From: Eudorina sp. 2006-703-Eu-15
Taxonomy: Eukaryota; Chlorophyta; Chlorophyceae; Chlamydomonadales; Volvocaceae
Length of the DNA stretch: 64,000 bases
Reading direction: 5' to 3'
NCBI GenBank assembly: GCA_003117195.1
Contig: BDSI01000032.1
Location: 980,105 to 1,044,104 of the forward strand
Positions 63,401-64,000 of this stretch are shown here, in pieces. The notes under the pieces were generated by a model. The model searched no databases. It was given only the letters and a program-made list of their open reading frames with translations, and was not told where the DNA came from. Numbering within the stretch: position 1 is the first letter of the stretch; each line of letters begins with the position of its first letter. The translations under genes and the position numbers were made by a program.

Positions 63401-64000
63401 CGCGAGGTACCGACGGGCGCATCCGGGGAGTGGAGCGGGCGCGCTGGCGGATCCGTTTTCATCGACCGGCGACGGCGACAAAGGACGGACCCACCAAGCT
63501 CCACTTCCCCGGGCCGCCAATCCCCCATAAACTCCTAGCCCCCGAGCTTCATGCCGTGCCGTGCCGTGCCGTGCTGCGCTGTGCCGATGCGAGATCTTGA
63601 GGCTTGCTGCAGGGGTGCCCTCGCGGGTTTCCCCCGCACTCGAAAACCGCAACCCCGGTAATGACACCCACGATAATGACACACTCCGGGACCGTCTACA
63701 TCACGTCCCGCCAGACCCGACCCGCCGCCCCAGCCGCAGCCCCAGGCCCGTCCACCCGCCCGCCGCCCCGCTGCACCCCACCCCCGCGACTCGCCCCTCC
63801 CCCCCGTTCTTCGGGTTTATCTTCTTTTTTCAATTCAACCCCCCAACCCGCCACCCGCCTTGGCCCTCTGCGCCAGGATGCCCTGCATGGTGCCCGCGGT
63901 GACGGAGTCGTACGTCGCGCAGCTGTACGGCGACAGTGCCGTACACAAGTGCACCACCACGTCGAAATGCCAGGGCCGGTCGCGCTCGTTCATGAGGTCC
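60455..64000 (-). CDS. Unrecognised helical protein, 5' part outside window
   Basis: Visible exons: 64000-63855, 62966 to about 62892, 62396-62331, 61869-61822, 61358-61296, 60874-60455 (stop at 60455). The first visible exon reads DLMNERDRPWHFDVVVHLCT and TYDSVTAGTMQGILAQRAKA, and joins in phase to EKAVRDLRADCRTIRRRLT. Then MARTGRPVSEEALGLVERLV, DSDYVAHVEGLLPLLQ, EVKLVGEVARREMLPATREL and MDFQEDLARRLVPRDRLLDY join phase 0 to phase 0. The last exon continues with SRWPYMQPDEQVDWRYPPLE and a Gln/Gly/Glu-rich tail. The middle is strongly helical and charged, coiled-coil-like. The donor of the second exon (GTTGGG) does not match the next acceptor in phase, so an exon may be missing there. I do not recognise the family. 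Confidence 0.65.
62027..62155. repeat. (CCCCCCT)n-like tract
   Basis: A pyrimidine-only tract of imperfect CCCCCTC units in the intron between the exons at 62331 and 61869. Confidence 0.9.
62207..62260 (-). repeat. Intron module A, complete copy
   Basis: The minus strand reads TTTAGGAAATTGGTCGGC, a short spacer, then ACTGCGCTGCTGCCAGAGCA, in the intron 62330-61870. Confidence 0.75.
62502..62640. repeat. (GGAGGTGGA)n minisatellite
   Basis: About fifteen 9-bp units. The Val/Glu frame through it is an artefact. Confidence 0.96.
63311..63380 (+). repeat. Intron module A 5' half joined to an inverted module C
   Basis: GTGTAGGAAATTGGTAGAC at 63311-63335 is followed at 63351-63380 by AAATTGAGAAAAATAAATAA and ATCCGAAG, the reverse complement of module C. 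Confidence 0.7.
63806..63844 (+). repeat. Intron module C, copy 2
   Basis: GTTCTTCGGGTTTATCTTCT, then TTTTCAATTCAACCCCC, ending close to the donor at 63854 of the minus-strand gene. Confidence 0.75.

Overview
The window is nuclear DNA of a eukaryote, most likely a volvocine green alga (Chlamydomonas/Gonium/Eudorina/Volvox group). Grounds: very GC-rich, intron-dense genes; many micro- and minisatellites; TGTAA 3'-end signals after several stops; and a gene set typical of these algae, namely a receptor-type class III cyclase with a solute-binding-protein-like ectodomain, an octotricopeptide (OPR) organelle RNA factor and a MYND-finger protein rich in low-complexity sequence. The species cannot be named from the sequence. 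I see no prokaryotic operon, CRISPR array, rRNA or tRNA gene.

Layout: (1) 1-14896, minus: a 20-exon receptor adenylyl/guanylyl cyclase whose 3' end lies outside the window. (2) 14897-17634: gene-poor, partly AT-richer. (3) 17635-19428, minus: DCL/DUF3223-domain protein with an acidic head and an RGG tail. (4) 21151-25893, minus: PUS3/Deg1 tRNA pseudouridine synthase, ten exons. (5) 25921-26640, minus: a weakly supported small gene ending 27 bp before PUS3. (6) 27639-35789, minus: F-box-like/leucine-rich protein with a 1.1 kb CAGT repeat in one intron. (7) 36809-38146, minus: small conserved-looking protein, possibly plastid. (8) 38690-43599, plus: SETD9-like SET protein, divergent from (7). 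(9) 44563-49655 or beyond, plus: MYND-type protein. (10) 52598-59539, minus: OPR protein of about 1377 residues. (11) 60455-64000, minus: 3' part of an unrecognised helical protein.

Exon models were built by hand from GT/AG sites. For genes 1, 3, 4, 6, 7, 8 and 10 every junction keeps the reading frame and the joined protein matches its family where a family is recognised. The window is a patch of unrelated housekeeping, signalling and organelle-expression genes, not a pathway cluster.

The least expected signal lies in the introns. Introns of at least five unrelated genes carry copies of the same short modules, in both orientations, and several introns have tandem repeats whose unit is the splice-donor sequence itself.
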